DNA of 18,223 bases, from positions 1 to 18,223 of the forward strand of contig CAYVMD010000040.1 in assembly GCA_964452465.1 (NCBI GenBank). The letters run 5' to 3'. Both the position numbers and the translations under genes were made by a program. Below are positions 7,026 through 16,200 of the stretch, piece by piece. Each line of letters starts with the position of its first letter. Within the stretch, counting starts at the first letter, position 1. Under the pieces are notes generated by a model, which saw only the letters and a program-made list of their open reading frames with translations, did no database searches and was not told the DNA's origin. Origin of the DNA: CAYVMD01 sp964452465 (GTDB lineage Bacteria; Armatimonadota; JACIXR01).

Positions 7026-8228
7026 GTGGAAGAGAGGGACATGGAAAAGGAAATCGAAAATGAAGAGGTAGACCTTATCGATACCATACGTCCCATCCAA
7101 AGGGGGATGATCCTAAAGGGAACGGTCGTTCAAGTGAGCGAGGAGGGAGCGATGGTGGATGTTGGGGCAAAGACCGAGGGGCTTCTTCCTGCCAGTGAGA
7201 TATCCTTGAAGGGGAAGGTCTCTCCCAAGGAGGCCCTTACGGTGGGCGAGGAGGTTAACGTCTTCGTTGTAAAGGCAGATATGGAGGAGAGCAACATAAT
7301 CCTCTCCAAGAGGAAGGCAGATTTCGAGCTCACCTGGCAGAGGTTGGAAAATTCCTACAGAAAAGGGGAGATCCTGTCCGCGATGGTTATCGATAGGGTG
7401 AAGGGGGGATTGCTCGTGGACCTCGGCATCCAGGGCTTCGTCCCCGCCTCTCAGGTGGATCTCTCCCAGTTCAAGAGGAAAAGGCTGGAACACCTGATAG
7501 GGGAAACCATCCCCCTGAAGATAATCGAGATAAACAAAAGCAAGGGGAAGCTCGTTTTATCCCATAAGACAGCAGCGGAGGAGATAAACACAAGGAAGAA
7601 GGAGGAGATTTTCTCTCGCATTACCCCTGGGCAAGTGGTAACGGGGGTGGTTAGCAGGTTGACCGACTTCGGGGCCTTCGTAGACTTGGGAGGGATAGAT
7701 GGGTTACTTCATATCAGCGATATATCTTGGTCCTACATTAAGCATCCCCGTGAGGTCCTCAAAAGGCAGCAAAAGATAGAAGTCCTTGTCCTTAAGGTGG
7801 ATAAGGAAAACGAGAGGATATCCCTGGGCTTGAAGCAGTTACTTCCCGATCCCTGGCAGGAGGCAGCGAGCAAGTATAAAAAAGGAGATGTTGTTCAAGG
7901 GAAGGTGGTGAGGGTTGTTCCCACCGGTGCCTTTGTCCGTCTTTCCGAGGGCATAGATGCCTTCATTCCCCTTCGGGAGGTAGGCGAGGGGAAGGGCAAA
8001 AAGGCGGAGGAGGTATTCAGCAAGGGGCAGAGGATACAAGCCATGATCATAGATATTCAGGATAAAGAAAGGCGGATGATCCTCTCTCTCAGGCAATTGA
8101 AGCGCCAGGCGGCGCGAGAGAAGACGGAGAAATACCTTCAACAACAAAAAAGACCTACCACTACGATCGGCGATTTAGCAGGTGATATACTGGAACAACT
8201 AAAGGAAGCCTCCAAGGAGGGAGAATGA
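7026..8228 (+). CDS. rpsA: S1 RNA-binding domain protein, rpsA-like (30S ribosomal protein S1 type)
   Basis: This 400-aa protein contains four S1 (OB-fold) RNA-binding domains at about residues 27-93, 113-180, 201-270 and 286-360. Each follows the pattern G..v.G.V......G..V.......G..P.S. The third is the most canonical (TDFGAFVDLGGIDGLLHISD). The N-terminus is acidic (MEKEIENEEVDLID) and the C-terminal tail is basic to mixed. Proteins of this class bind mRNA on the 30S subunit and aid translation initiation. Escherichia coli S1 has six domains, whereas four-domain forms are common in Firmicutes and Actinobacteria, so four is not a truncation. I cannot exclude a more general RNA-binding role, since not every four-domain S1 protein is ribosome bound. 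The stop overlaps the coaE start (ATGA), so coaE is translationally coupled. The GTG start is supported by AAAGGAGG seven bases upstream. Confidence 0.92.
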   Translation: MEERDMEKEIENEEVDLIDTIRPIQRGMILKGTVVQVSEEGAMVDVGAKTEGLLPASEISLKGKVSPKEALTVGEEVNVFVVKADMEESNIILSKRKADFELTWQRLENSYRKGEILSAMVIDRVKGGLLVDLGIQGFVPASQVDLSQFKRKRLEHLIGETIPLKIIEINKSKGKLVLSHKTAAEEINTRKKEEIFSRITPGQVVTGVVSRLTDFGAFVDLGGIDGLLHISDISWSYIKHPREVLKRQQKIEVLVLKVDKENERISLGLKQLLPDPWQEAASKYKKGDVVQGKVVRVVPTGAFVRLSEGIDAFIPLREVGEGKGKKAEEVFSKGQRIQAMIIDIQDKERRMILSLRQLKRQAAREKTEKYLQQQKRPTTTIGDLAGDILEQLKEASKEGE

Positions 8229-8866
8229 GGGTAGGGCTAACAGGGGGGATAGCCAGCGGGAAATCCACCGCCCTAAGGATGTTCAAAGAGAAGGGCGCAA
8301 AGGTTTTGGATTGCGATAAAATTGCGAAAGCATTAACGAGGAAGGGTAACCAGGGATATAAAAGGGTTGTGGAGGCTTTTGGGGAAGGGATATTGGATGA
8401 GGAAGGACGCATAGATAGACGCAAATTAGCCCGGATTGTTTTCTTCAACGAGGATAAAAGAAAGCTCCTCAATTCCCTCATCCATCCCCTTGTCTATCGG
8501 AAATTGAAGGAAAAGTTCAGGAAATTCAAGGAGGATGACATCGTCATAGTGGATGTCCCCCTCCTGGTGGAGAGCGGAGGGGTGCCTTTGTTTCAAAAGG
8601 TAATAGTCGTCTATTCGGAACCTTCGATTCAGATGGAGCGTCTAATTAAAAGAGGTCTTTCTGAGGAGGAAGCGAAGGCTCGCATGAAAGCCCAGGCGAG
8701 TTGGCAGGAGAAGTTAAAGGTAGCAGATTTCGTCATTCGCGGGGATAGGGGTATTGAGGAAATGAGAAAACAGGTGGAGGAGGTATGGGAATGTTTAAAA
8801 AATGCTTGCCAGAAAATGAAGGATGTGGTAGCATCTACCCAAAAAGAAGGCGGGAGGTGCCTTTGA
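8225..8866 (+). CDS. coaE: Dephospho-CoA kinase
   Basis: This enzyme catalyses the last step of coenzyme A synthesis, the ATP-dependent phosphorylation of the 3'-hydroxyl of dephospho-CoA, in the cytoplasm. The 213-aa protein has the P-loop GLTGGIASGKST at residues 4-15, the conserved acidic stretch VLDCDKIAKAL where the family usually has DAD.IA, and the VDVPLLVESG segment typical of CoaE. The LIKRGLSEEEAKARMKAQ region also fits the family. Its length is close to the usual 200 residues, with a short extra tail after KNACQKMKD. The ATG overlaps the S1 stop by four bases and has AAGGAGG four bases upstream. It ends the housekeeping block; a promoter candidate follows within 50 bases. All key residues appear intact. 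Confidence 0.96.
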   Translation: MRVGLTGGIASGKSTALRMFKEKGAKVLDCDKIAKALTRKGNQGYKRVVEAFGEGILDEEGRIDRRKLARIVFFNEDKRKLLNSLIHPLVYRKLKEKFRKFKEDDIVIVDVPLLVESGGVPLFQKVIVVYSEPSIQMERLIKRGLSEEEAKARMKAQASWQEKLKVADFVIRGDRGIEEMRKQVEEVWECLKNACQKMKDVVASTQKEGGRCL

Positions 8867-8883
8867 GTTGGCAAAGAAATTTG

Positions 8884-8912
8884 TTGCTCGAAAGAGAATG
8901 GATATGTATAAT
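8884..8912 (+). promoter_or_regulatory. Sigma-70-like promoter candidate for the exported-protein genes
   Basis: A perfect TATAAT (8907-8912) lies 17 bases after TTGCTC (8884-8889), which keeps the TTG of the -35 consensus. The spacer length is ideal. Transcription would begin near 8918-8920, leaving a short leader with an AAGGAGG ribosome binding site before the ATG at 8946. This is the best promoter candidate I found, and it falls where the gene content changes from housekeeping to exported proteins. The weak -35 box is the main doubt. Confidence 0.5.
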
Positions 8913-8930
8913 CGCTATATCTATGAGAAA

Positions 8931-8937
8931 AAGGAGG
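8931..8937 (+). promoter_or_regulatory. Ribosome binding site deciding the start of the CsgG-like gene
   Basis: AAGGAGG sits eight bases before the ATG at 8946, and that start gives a protein opening with a clean signal peptide. The longer frame from TTG 8868 would put a charged 26-residue extension ahead of the signal peptide and would run through the promoter candidate, so I reject it. Confidence 0.75.
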
Positions 8938-8945
8938 GCACTGTT

Positions 8946-10715
8946 ATGGGAAAAAGTGTAGCATCTTTTGCTATTTTGGCATACTTCATCGTGGCTTTGT
9001 GCTTGACCTCCTTTATCCCAGCAAATGCCCAACCTCCAAAGAAGATATTGGAAGTAGCCATAGTCGATTTCGATAACCTAAGTAAATACGATGGGAAAGT
9101 CCTGGGAAGAAGAGCTGCTGATGCGGTCGCCCTTGCCCTTTCCACCATGGAGGAGTATTACCTCATCGTGCCCCGTGACGAGTTGGAGAGGGAGGTGCAG
9201 GCGCAAGGGCTTGCTTATCCCCTCGATAAAACCGATTTACTTTTGTTGGGGCGCGCCTTAGGGTTAGATGGGATAATCATTGGCAACGTGGTCGCTGTGG
9301 AGATCAAGAGGGGAGAAGCTACCCAAGCAGGAGTTACCGTAGCCTGCCAGATGTTGGATATTTCCACCGAGGAACCGATAACGGGTGCTCTAGTAACCGC
9401 TACCAGTTCACCTAAATACGATTATAAGGGAGAGGACGACATCTTGGTTGACGAAGCCCTAAATAAAGCAGCCTATCAAATATCCAAGCAGTTCCTCTCC
9501 TTCGCTGTGCGGGGGATTCCCGAATATGCCATACTTACTACCATAGGCAACGAGGTCCTTATCAATGCAGGTTCTCGTCAAGGCATAAAGGAAGGAATGC
9601 AGATGGTCGTGCTCCGCAGAGGGGAGAAGGTAGGTAGGGTCAAGGTGAAGGAGGTAACCCTAACCGATGCTACCGCTACCATCCTTGAAGCTCCCCGCGG
9701 TATCCAGAGCGGGGACAAGGTGAGGGTAGTCTATGAGACCCCTCCCCTAACAAAACTCCCTGCGGAGATGGAGATGCGGAAGAAGGCGAGAAGTTCCCTT
9801 CAGAACACCATTCCCGCTTTGCTCTTAGCCTTTGGCATCTACAAACTTATGCAACAACCCGCCACCAGCGGTCCCAAGGTGAGCACCTGCTATGCTTGTC
9901 AAGAGGGAGGACATCCCTATGTGTATCTCTCCTGGGATTTCAGGAAAATCCCTAACCCCACGAACATCTACGCGATAATGGTCTACCGCACAGGCCCCGG
10001 TGGTGGTCCTCCTCCCACCGGCCCCTCCGATGCGGATCTCTTCACCTGTTGGAGCCAGCGCGTATATCCCGGTGTTGCTACTCCCTCCTATTGCGTCGAC
10101 CGCACCTATAACGCATCTCCAACCGTCACGCGATACACAGTCTCCGAGGATGGGACAAGCGTTGATACCGAGGATGTCAGCGTTATGCCCCTCATCCCAG
10201 GCGAATCCTATCATTATTATCTAAGAGCCATAACCGTTTACACCCCTCTCGCTCCCGGTGGCACAACCGGGGGTGGAACCACAAGACAGCAGGAGGTGGA
10301 ATACCGCTACACCGAATTCGTCTACCTGGGCCGCTATACGCCCCTCTATCCCCCTACTCCCGCCTATCCCGCTAATGGAGCAACCGTAGTTGACCTGAGC
10401 AATGTGACCTTCCAGTGGACCGCTGCTGCGGGAGCAAACGAGTATGTGCTCGAGATATCCACCGATCCCTCTTTCCCCGCGGATAAGCAGAAGACCTGGC
10501 GTAGCGCTCCCCAATATATCTGGGCGAGCGCGGGGGAAGTTGTTCCCGTCGAGGGGTTGACCCTCAACCTCTCTAAAATCTTTCCCAAGGCTAAAGTTCT
10601 CTACTGGAGAGTGGGAGCTATAAATAACAAAGATACTCAACGTCCTCCCGGTGGCTATATCTTCGGTGAGCAATTCTATAGGATAAATGTTGAGACGCCT
10701 CCACCTCCCCCTTAA
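8946..10715 (+). CDS. Exported CsgG/FlgT-like envelope protein with Fn3-like C-terminal region
   Basis: From ATG 8946 the product is 589 aa. Residues 1-28 form a signal peptide ending ANA|Q; Cys19 does not sit in a lipobox. Residues about 33-185 resemble the CsgG-type fold (EVAIVDFDNL, YYLIVPRDELEREV, LGRALGLDGIIIGNV), seen in curli secretion channels and other envelope assembly proteins. Residues about 200-265 (INAGSRQGIKEGMQMVVLRRGE, IQSGDKVRV) resemble the FlgT C-terminal domain. A hydrophobic segment at about 286-302 (IPALLLAFGIYKLMQQ) could be a membrane hairpin or buried helix. A Cys-containing beta region follows (about 305-460), then an Fn3-like domain (about 466-580; FQWTAAAGANEYVLEIS). 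The chain ends in a run of five prolines. The domain names are my reading of motifs. It heads a run of three exported-protein genes and may assemble or anchor a surface structure; whether it forms a pore is unknown. Confidence 0.85.
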   Translation: MGKSVASFAILAYFIVALCLTSFIPANAQPPKKILEVAIVDFDNLSKYDGKVLGRRAADAVALALSTMEEYYLIVPRDELEREVQAQGLAYPLDKTDLLLLGRALGLDGIIIGNVVAVEIKRGEATQAGVTVACQMLDISTEEPITGALVTATSSPKYDYKGEDDILVDEALNKAAYQISKQFLSFAVRGIPEYAILTTIGNEVLINAGSRQGIKEGMQMVVLRRGEKVGRVKVKEVTLTDATATILEAPRGIQSGDKVRVVYETPPLTKLPAEMEMRKKARSSLQNTIPALLLAFGIYKLMQQPATSGPKVSTCYACQEGGHPYVYLSWDFRKIPNPTNIYAIMVYRTGPGGGPPPTGPSDADLFTCWSQRVYPGVATPSYCVDRTYNASPTVTRYTVSEDGTSVDTEDVSVMPLIPGESYHYYLRAITVYTPLAPGGTTGGGTTRQQEVEYRYTEFVYLGRYTPLYPPTPAYPANGATVVDLSNVTFQWTAAAGANEYVLEISTDPSFPADKQKTWRSAPQYIWASAGEVVPVEGLTLNLSKIFPKAKVLYWRVGAINNKDTQRPPGGYIFGEQFYRINVETPPPPP

Positions 10716-10733
10716 GGAAAGGAGGCAAGGAAG

Positions 10734-10769
10734 GTGCCCGACAAGATGAAGGGAGGAAAGGGAGCATGA
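10734..10769 (+). CDS. Possible 11-codon leader mini-ORF, coupled to the next gene
   Basis: In the 50-base gap after the CsgG-like gene, GGAGG (10721-10725) lies eight bases before a GTG at 10734. This opens an 11-codon frame (VPDKMKGGKGA) whose TGA overlaps the next ATG by three bases. It could be a translational coupling device, or simply chance in purine-rich sequence. No terminator hairpin is seen in this gap, so the next gene is probably co-transcribed. Confidence 0.2.
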   Translation: MPDKMKGGKGA

Positions 10770-13240
10770 AAACAAAGGCAATGACGATTTTGATGATGTT
10801 GGTGTTCCTGGGGTTGGGCTCCTTATGGGCGGAGGGGACCGTTGCTAATTCCTATATCACTACAACGGTGAGCGATGATTACAAAATTACCTTAACCACC
10901 GTGGGGGGAAATCCCAATATAACTACGGATAATAATGTGGACATCCTCAGCGACGAGAACACCTTGGCAATCGTCAGGGTGGAGGAAAGGTTGACATCCG
11001 ATCAAGAGGAAAGCGGTGTTTCCTATACAGTGGGAGATGGGGGGCAGAGCATAATCGCTCCTGCTGTGGCGGATGCTAACAATATCGTTGGGGTGTGGCT
11101 TCAGGACGAAGAAATCGGAAGCGATACAACCGCCCGCCCCATAAATATATGGGTTCACCAGAAGGTAACCGTAATGAGGGACGCCATAAGGGTGGAATAC
11201 GAGATAGTGAATAAGGATTGGGCTTCCCACAATCTCGGCTTCATGCAGGTCCTCAATGTAACCACTCCCTCCACCGTCTCCTTCCGAGTGCCCCAAATAG
11301 GGGAGGTTACGAGGGAAACCACCCTCCAAGGCGTTCAGATTCCTTCCTATATCCAGGTTTCCGACAACTTCCGCCAGCCCACGCTCCTCGCCCGGGCAAC
11401 CATCGGGCAATGGGATGCCACACCACCCACCACCGTCCTGATTTGCAATGCGGATGCCCTCTCTGATGCAGATGATATGTGGACATACGAGCCAAGAGGA
11501 GCGGATGTTAGAAGTAGCGCCGCCCTGGTCCTTAAATGGAGTCCCCGTTGGGTCCAGCCAGGAGGGAAGATAAGGTTCGTCTTCTACTACGGCGTCGATT
11601 GGTCCACCAACGACTATACTCCCCCCGCTGGTACCGCCATCTTCGCTCCTTCATTCCTTACTCCCACCCAAACACCTATGCCTTTCACCCTCACCTCCTA
11701 TCTTTATAGCGTTGCTGCTTTCCCCATCCAGGGAGCCAAGGCATATCTGACCCTACCTCCCGGCTTAACGCTTGCCCAGGGTGAATCCCTTACCAAGGAT
11801 TTCCCTACCATTCCTCCTCGCCCTTCCGCTACCGCTCCCGATCCGGAAGCCAAGGTTTCTTGGCAGATACTGCCCCCTACTGAACCGATGGGACGCCTGC
11901 CGATTACGGTTAAGGTCGTCATCCCCGATATAGGCACGAAAATCTTGACCTGCTACTTGGATACGAGCACGGGCTTTAAGAGAGCGGTCCCCAAGGGGAT
12001 CAGCATGCTCTCCATTCCCTTCAATCTAGAGGATCAAAGGACGAATATCGTCCTTCAGGATCTGGGCGATCTGAATAGGAGGGTGGCGAGATGGAGCCCT
12101 GGGGAGAATCGCTATCTTTACTTCCCCGACGATCCCTACATGTCCCAGGTCAGAGTGGGGCAATCCTTCTGGGTTAAGATAGATAATGGGGCAACTTTGG
12201 ATGTCTCAAAAGGGCAATCGAAGGAGCCCACCCCCGTCCCTTGGTGGCAAGATTTCTCCCTTGAATTGGGCAAGGGTTGGAACCAGATCGCTAATCCCTT
12301 CGTCTATCCCACCACTTGGGGGAGGGTAAGGGTTGCCTATCTCGGGCAGATAAAGGAATGGGGCGAAGCGGTTAGCGCGAATTGGATAAGGGAGTTTATC
12401 TTTTACTGGAATCCCGAAAAAGGAGCGTATGAATGGAGTAACAAGGCTTCTTATATCCTCTCACCTTGGGAAGGTTACTTCGTGAGGGCGTTGGTGCCCT
12501 GCAGATTGATCTTCTCCCCCTTGGATATCCCTCAACCTACAGGGACGACTTCCTCCATCGTTCAAACGAAGTCGCTTCCCGATAAAGGGTGGGTGCTGAA
12601 GCTTGGTTTAATTACCAAGGGCGTAGTGGACGATGACAACTACATCGGGGTAGGGGAAGCAAGGATCGTGGAGAAGCCTCCTTCTCCCCTGCCTACCTAT
12701 ATAAGGCTCAGAAAGGGAGAGGAAGGATTGGCGATGGATATCAGGGGGGTGGGGGATAAGAAGGAATGGATAGTGGAGGTGAACGCTCCCGAGGGGGGCA
12801 AACTGGTTTGGGAAGGCATGGAAAAATTGCCTCGAAGCATCAGGCTTTATATAGTGGATGAAAGCGGTAAGCGAACCTTCATGGGGGCCACCGCTTCTTA
12901 TGATGTGGTGGGGAAGAGGACTTTGAAGATAGAGGCGGTGGAGGGGCGAGGGAAGGCGATGATATTAGGATTGAGGGTGGTTCCCCAAAGAGGTGGAGCG
13001 AGCATAGCCTTTACCCTTTCCGAGTCCGCTCTTGTAAGCGTGAAGGTGAGCACGCCTTCCGGGATAACGGTCAGGAACCTGGCGCCTCGCTCGCTTTCCG
13101 CGGGTGCAAACGCGATCTCCTGGGATGGCAGGGATGAAAAGGGGAGGATGTTGCCGGCGGGCATCTACCTCGTGGAGGTCGTGGCGAGGGGCGATTCCAG
13201 CGAGGTTGCCAGGGCGTTCCAGATGGTTAGTTTAAGGTAA
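10766..13240 (+). CDS. Secreted protein with shared GWN module and C-terminal FlgD-like Ig domain
   Basis: This 824-aa exported protein has a signal peptide (MKTKAMTILMMLVFLGLG, likely cleavage after SLWA). Residues about 23-280 form a beta-rich domain I do not recognise. Residues about 280-400 look like a further beta domain. Residues about 412-580 form a module with ISMLSIPFN, GQSFWVK, GWNQIANPF and WEGYFVRAL; the same landmarks recur in the giant protein downstream. A segment with NYIGVGEARIV follows. The last 80 residues (IAFTLSESALVSVKV, NAISWDGRDEKGRMLPAGIYLVEV) match the FlgD Ig-like fold often found at the C-terminus of secreted proteins, where it may act in sorting or attachment; that role is inference. 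The start has GGAGG (10752-10756) nine bases upstream. It is probably in one transcription unit with both neighbours. Biological role unknown, likely cell surface or extracellular. Confidence 0.88.
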   Translation: MKTKAMTILMMLVFLGLGSLWAEGTVANSYITTTVSDDYKITLTTVGGNPNITTDNNVDILSDENTLAIVRVEERLTSDQEESGVSYTVGDGGQSIIAPAVADANNIVGVWLQDEEIGSDTTARPINIWVHQKVTVMRDAIRVEYEIVNKDWASHNLGFMQVLNVTTPSTVSFRVPQIGEVTRETTLQGVQIPSYIQVSDNFRQPTLLARATIGQWDATPPTTVLICNADALSDADDMWTYEPRGADVRSSAALVLKWSPRWVQPGGKIRFVFYYGVDWSTNDYTPPAGTAIFAPSFLTPTQTPMPFTLTSYLYSVAAFPIQGAKAYLTLPPGLTLAQGESLTKDFPTIPPRPSATAPDPEAKVSWQILPPTEPMGRLPITVKVVIPDIGTKILTCYLDTSTGFKRAVPKGISMLSIPFNLEDQRTNIVLQDLGDLNRRVARWSPGENRYLYFPDDPYMSQVRVGQSFWVKIDNGATLDVSKGQSKEPTPVPWWQDFSLELGKGWNQIANPFVYPTTWGRVRVAYLGQIKEWGEAVSANWIREFIFYWNPEKGAYEWSNKASYILSPWEGYFVRALVPCRLIFSPLDIPQPTGTTSSIVQTKSLPDKGWVLKLGLITKGVVDDDNYIGVGEARIVEKPPSPLPTYIRLRKGEEGLAMDIRGVGDKKEWIVEVNAPEGGKLVWEGMEKLPRSIRLYIVDESGKRTFMGATASYDVVGKRTLKIEAVEGRGKAMILGLRVVPQRGGASIAFTLSESALVSVKVSTPSGITVRNLAPRSLSAGANAISWDGRDEKGRMLPAGIYLVEVVARGDSSEVARAFQMVSLR
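11999..12505 (+). other. Coding segment for the shared GWN module, copy in the 824-aa protein
   Basis: Codons 412-580 hold the ordered landmarks ISMLSIPFN (412), GQSFWVK (465), GWNQIANPF (504) and WEGYFVRAL (568). The same order and similar spacing are seen at 17544-18032. It is a protein-level repeat; I see no long nucleotide identity. Confidence 0.65.
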
Positions 13241-13241
13241 C

Positions 13242-13249
13242 AAGGAGGG
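13242..13249 (+). promoter_or_regulatory. Ribosome binding site of the giant repeat protein
   Basis: AAGGAGGG lies seven bases before ATG 13257, directly after the TAA of the upstream gene. It fixes the start at a codon followed by a signal peptide. The 16-base gap has no terminator, so the gene is probably read from the upstream transcript. Confidence 0.75.
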
Positions 13250-13256
13250 AAACAAT

Positions 13257-16200
13257 ATGCGGAAGGTTTTAATCGGACTTATTTTCCTCTTCTTAACCGG
13301 GGTGATCTTAGCGAACACCTCCTACCCTGGCGATTATGCGGTTCGCCCCAGCAGGCAGGGGGGGGTAGGGGAGCCTGCCTATGTGCCCTCTGATGCCTCC
13401 GCTGATGGCACCGCGAACACGCAATTCACCTTTATAATTCTCGTTCATAAGCCCCAAAACGAAATATGGTGGCAGTTGCCCACCCTTATCATAGACGGGG
13501 TTGGTAGTTACTCCATGTGGATGGGGTGGGCGGTGAGCGCGGAGGATGCCTATTGGGTGGCAGTAGTTCCAGGATGGGATATGGTGGGACAATTCTATAC
13601 CGACGGTCCGAGGAGTTTCACCTGGTATGTGATATCCTCCTCTGCTGCTGCCAACGCTACCCAACCGCCGGATATCGTGGAATCGCCTCGTAGGACATTG
13701 GTGGTTACCGGGATATATAGAGAGCAATTGGTCCCAGTGGGGGGAGCTTATGGACATGGCGTAACCATCGAACCCTCCGATTCCGGTCAGCCCGATGCGG
13801 GTTCCTCCTCTTGTGTATATACCTTCAGGGTTAGATATTCCCATCCTGAGGGGCTACCTCCTCGCTGGTTCGTCAATACCGATTACGACTACTACCCTGC
13901 TTCCCAAGATAACTGGCGGGATCCTCACACGGGTGATTTCCCCTCCACCGTTGCTATGAGCGACAACCTGAGGCATATAGGGACCCCTGTCGTATGGGTA
14001 AAGGATAGGGCTAATAATACCAACCCTCCCAAAGAAGGAGCTTGGCTTCCTCACTTCTTGGTGGTGGAGAGCCCGGAAAAGCCGGTGGACCAACTCACGG
14101 GAGCAGACTACAGGAACGGCGTCGTCTTCAAATACACCGTCCAGCCTACGGAGTACCTCGGTTCCGTCGAGCAGTCCTGGACCAGGAGTTACAATGGCAT
14201 GAAGGCGTATACCGTGGATCCCGAGGCATCTACCTCATATATCGTTTACGCTCAGAGAACGGCGAGAGGGAGCTCCGATATTCAAGGACGTCCTTTCACC
14301 AATCATTATACCTCCTTTGGGGATTATGGCGCGAGGGGTTATATAGAACCAGCCGGGCATAACAATCCTGGCTATCCAACCCGGCGCTTGGATAGCGGGG
14401 CAGGCGATGGTGCGGGTCGGGATTATACCTTTAGCCAGGATAAGATCGCTTATTACTTCGAGGCGACGGCGGATTTCCGTCCACCCAATCGAGACGGCGA
14501 TGGCGAGGTTTCCTATCGGTGGACAGGTGGTCCCGAACCTCAAATAGATGTGCCGGGCAAGGATAAATACGACTACACAAGGAGAGTGACGCTTTACGAT
14601 AATCAAGTGCCGGTGACCTTATATCCTCTGGATGCTGCATTGGGGTGGCAGGTGCCGGAGCAAATCCCCGGGTATGGCAGTTCCATCTTCCCCTATTATG
14701 TGTGGAACTCCCCTGTGCTGAATCAAGGTGGATTCACCTATGGCTACACGGGTTGGAAGTATGGCTCGGAGAAATTCAAGGACCACGATCCCATGAAGGG
14801 GGTGGGTAATGCTCCCCTTATTCAAATTACCACCGACCCCTTGGAGGTATGGACTCCCCAAGGAAATGGCACGCTATTGTTGAGCGTTAATAACGGGAAC
14901 CCCGCCCAAGAAGTTTCGCCCATCCCTCGCCCTGCCCCTTATAAATGGCGCAGGGTCACCGCTTATTCGAAGATTCGCTTCTGGGTGAAGTATACCCAGC
15001 CCAAGAATGTCGCCCCTCACAGAGTGAGGGTGTTCCTCTACGACTATGGTAAAGGCAAATGGATCGAGTACTGGATGACCCGCTACGAGTCATCTCCTAA
15101 CAACGGCGATTATGGCGATGGCGAATGGTATTACTTCGAAACCACCCTCCCGCCGGGCAAATACGCCACCTTCTTCGATACCAATGATACTTGGCGCACC
15201 GCTAAATTCCCTCGCCGACCCGACGATGACCCCCATAGCAGACCGAACGACATCGTCTATGGGGTGAGGATGACGCTTCCCAATCCTCCCGACTTGGATG
15301 TGAATCCCGACCCGTGGGACAATCCGGTGGGCAATGACTACCTACCTGGACCTTGGGTGAACAATCCCCCCGTCCTTTGGGGCGAATCTCTCTCCCCTGT
15401 ATCGGGCACTTCCGGCACGACCTTCACCTGGGAGATCCGCTATAAGGACGCCGATAACGATCCACCCCGCTTCCCCCTCCTCGTCATCACAAAGATAGAT
15501 CCCCAGACGGGCAATGTTTTGGAGACGCGTAGATTCGTTATGCAGAGGACCGCATGGATCGGCTCCCCTAACGATTGGGCGACGGGGGCGGTCTTCCGCT
15601 ACATCTCCAAATATTTCAACCCCGAAACCCAAGAGCCCTTCCAACCTAACTTCCTCTATCGCTATCACTTCGAATTCACCGACGATTGGGGAGAGCCCAA
15701 TTATCCTGAGACCGGCGAGACGGTTAAGTATCCCTTTGCCTACGATATCTCGGGGCCCGATATAACCGCTAACCAAAGACCGTTCATCGGGGATGCCTCT
15801 TTGGCTACCCAAACGGGCTTCACTCCCACTCCCCAAACCCTTATCACTTGGAAGGCGGCATACTACGATTTAGACAATGATGCGCCCCAGTGGGTGAAGA
15901 TCAGGATCGCCCAAACGACAAACGCAGGGGCTTCTTGGAATTACAACTTCATTGGGAGCACGATGGAGCAGGAGAATCCCCAGGATACCCTCTACAAGGA
16001 CGGGGCAACCTTCGTTTTCTCTAGCCTCCTCCCCTACGGACCCAATACCTTCTACTCCATAGGCTTCACAGCGAACGATGGTAAGGATGATGATGTGCCT
16101 GCCTCTGTAAGCAAGGCATATGGAGGTGGCGTGGTGACGATAAGCGGTATGGGAAGGACATTGGGGGCGGTGGATATTAATTTGGGCACGATAGAGAACA

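Noticed and set aside
8857..8880. Terminator hairpin after coaE (TGCC...GGCA or CTTTG...CAAAG)
   Set aside because: The stems are only four to five bases and no T-run follows.
8868..8945. N-terminal extension of the CsgG-like gene from TTG 8868
   Set aside because: It has no good ribosome binding site, would cross the promoter candidate and would bury the signal peptide; ATG 8946 has AAGGAGG at ideal spacing.
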